From CAIZQW01 sp037133395 (GTDB lineage Bacteria > Verrucomicrobiota > Kiritimatiellia > RFP12 > UBA1067), in the NCBI GenBank assembly GCA_037133395.1, contig JBAXOG010000004.1:5028-69027 (forward strand): a stretch of 64,000 nt of DNA, given 5' to 3'. Position 1 is the stretch's first letter. Each line of letters starts with the position of its first letter. This document shows, one piece after another, positions 63,648 through 64,000 of the stretch. Made by a program: the position numbers and the translations under genes. The notes under the pieces are model-generated. The model was given only the letters and a program-made list of their open reading frames with translations, was not told the origin of the DNA and made no database searches.

Positions 63648-64000
63648 TTATTCTCCTTTTCCTTTTGAAAATTCGACCTCGGCCCGGCGGAACGCGACCA
63701 TGTAGCCGCAGCCGTCGCGTTTGACGATCTCCTGGGCGCGGTTGCGCAGTTTCGCAGACTGCTCGTCATCCTTACGCGGGGCAGGATCACCTGCCGCAGC
63801 GCGATTGTGCAGCGGCTTCGCAGCCGGAGCCGCAACCTCCGTGACAACGGCCTTGCGGGTGCGCATGCGGTTGAGTAACCCGAGCGTCGCCTCGCGGTTC
63901 TCGATCAGGCGCTCACGGAAGAACTCCTTGTCCTCCGCGTCGATCACATCCGCGAACGATTCGACCTCGCGGTTTGCGATGTTGTCCTCGGCCTCCACGA
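63648..64000 (-). CDS. C-terminal part of a phage capsid protease/scaffold protein, 5' end outside the window
   Basis: The frame is open to the window edge; only the last 117 codons are seen. The visible part is charged and helical (ADVIDAEDKEFFRERLIENR, LGLLNRMRTRK), followed by an Ala/Pro linker and RNRAQEIVKRDGCGYMVAFR, as in the scaffold tails of Mu-like protease gpI proteins. The catalytic part would lie outside. The GTG at 63998 is most likely an internal codon. Confidence 0.55.
   Translation of the reverse strand, partial: VEAEDNIANREVESFADVIDAEDKEFFRERLIENREATLGLLNRMRTRKAVVTEVAAPAAKPLHNRAAAGDPAPRKDDEQSAKLRNRAQEIVKRDGCGYMVAFRRAEVEFSKGKGE

Larger units (their letters stand above)
60071..64000. 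mobile_element. Prophage or phage-satellite, left end at the tRNA, right end outside the window
   Basis: Seven minus-strand genes with strong ribosome sites, short gaps and 4-bp overlaps, including a capsid protease/scaffold end, a decoration protein and a major capsid protein. The DNA is visibly richer in G and C than the host segment to the left. No integrase, portal, terminase or tail gene falls inside the window; the element continues to the right. The exact boundary near 60071 is inferred from the tRNA. Confidence 0.75.

Overview
The window looks like a chromosomal segment of a Gram-negative member of the PVC superphylum, most likely Kiritimatiellota or a close Verrucomicrobiota/Lentisphaerota relative, with a prophage-like element running off the right edge. 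This placement is inferred. It rests on a eukaryotic-type hexokinase, two DUF2723 membrane proteins, an exosortase locus, giant secreted proteins with calcium-loop (TSP3-like) and LamG/PKD domains, an RND pump and zinc-type HemB. No rRNA or other formal marker is present.

Layout. (1) 3-8155, plus strand: metG (5' end cut off), a 1097-aa DUF2723/TPR membrane protein, hexokinase, tilS and a histidine phosphatase. (2) 8136-16048, minus strand, one tightly packed operon: folD, ridA, an EpsL/PglC-like sugar transferase, an EpsM/PglD-like acetyltransferase, a second DUF2723 protein, an EpsN/PglE-like aminotransferase, an exosortase fused to an EpsI domain, and a second exosortase-like protein that has lost the catalytic Cys. 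It reads as a surface-glycan and protein-sorting locus. (3) 16064-19039, minus strand: mutS and a four-helix-bundle (S23) gene boxed by 19-bp inverted repeats. (4) 19204-35425, plus strand: a small lipoprotein, a 3533-aa secreted multidomain protein and a 1656-aa thermolysin-family protease. (5) 35476-37680, plus strand: an M24 peptidase and recA. (6) 37689-42041, minus strand: a riboflavin operon (ribBA-ribH-nusB-ribD-ribE) with promoter, FMN riboswitch and terminator. (7) 42122-49306, plus strand: cysS, tmk, holB, a PSP1 gene, aroQ, a PfkB kinase, an orphan OppC-type permease and a KamA-family radical SAM gene. It meets a two-domain GT2 glycosyltransferase (minus strand) tail to tail. (8) 51235-59849, plus strand: LysM envelope proteins, hemB, asnS and an RND adaptor/pump pair. 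(9) 59995-64000: a tRNA with anticodon CAU, then minus-strand phage genes (capsid protease/scaffold end, decoration protein, major capsid protein, a Pro-rich protein, two tandem paralogues and a holin-like protein).

The most unusual recurring feature is the number of short, structured repeats. They are of two kinds: arrays with 7-9 bp units (CAATAAGG, CAAGTCC, CCCTGAA, GTGAAAA, TCGGACAGG, GTGTCTTTC) and palindromic modules built as an 8-bp stem, a 4-nt loop and an 8-bp stem. The arrays lie at gene edges, where they supply start or stop codons. The palindromic modules sit in frame inside coding sequences (metG, the second DUF2723 gene, the OppC-type permease). This resembles, without shown homology, the in-frame palindromic elements known from Rickettsia.

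No intergenic stretch exceeds about 300 bases except 41818-42121, which holds the riboflavin promoter, riboswitch and terminator. No rRNA, CRISPR array, transposase or integrase was seen.
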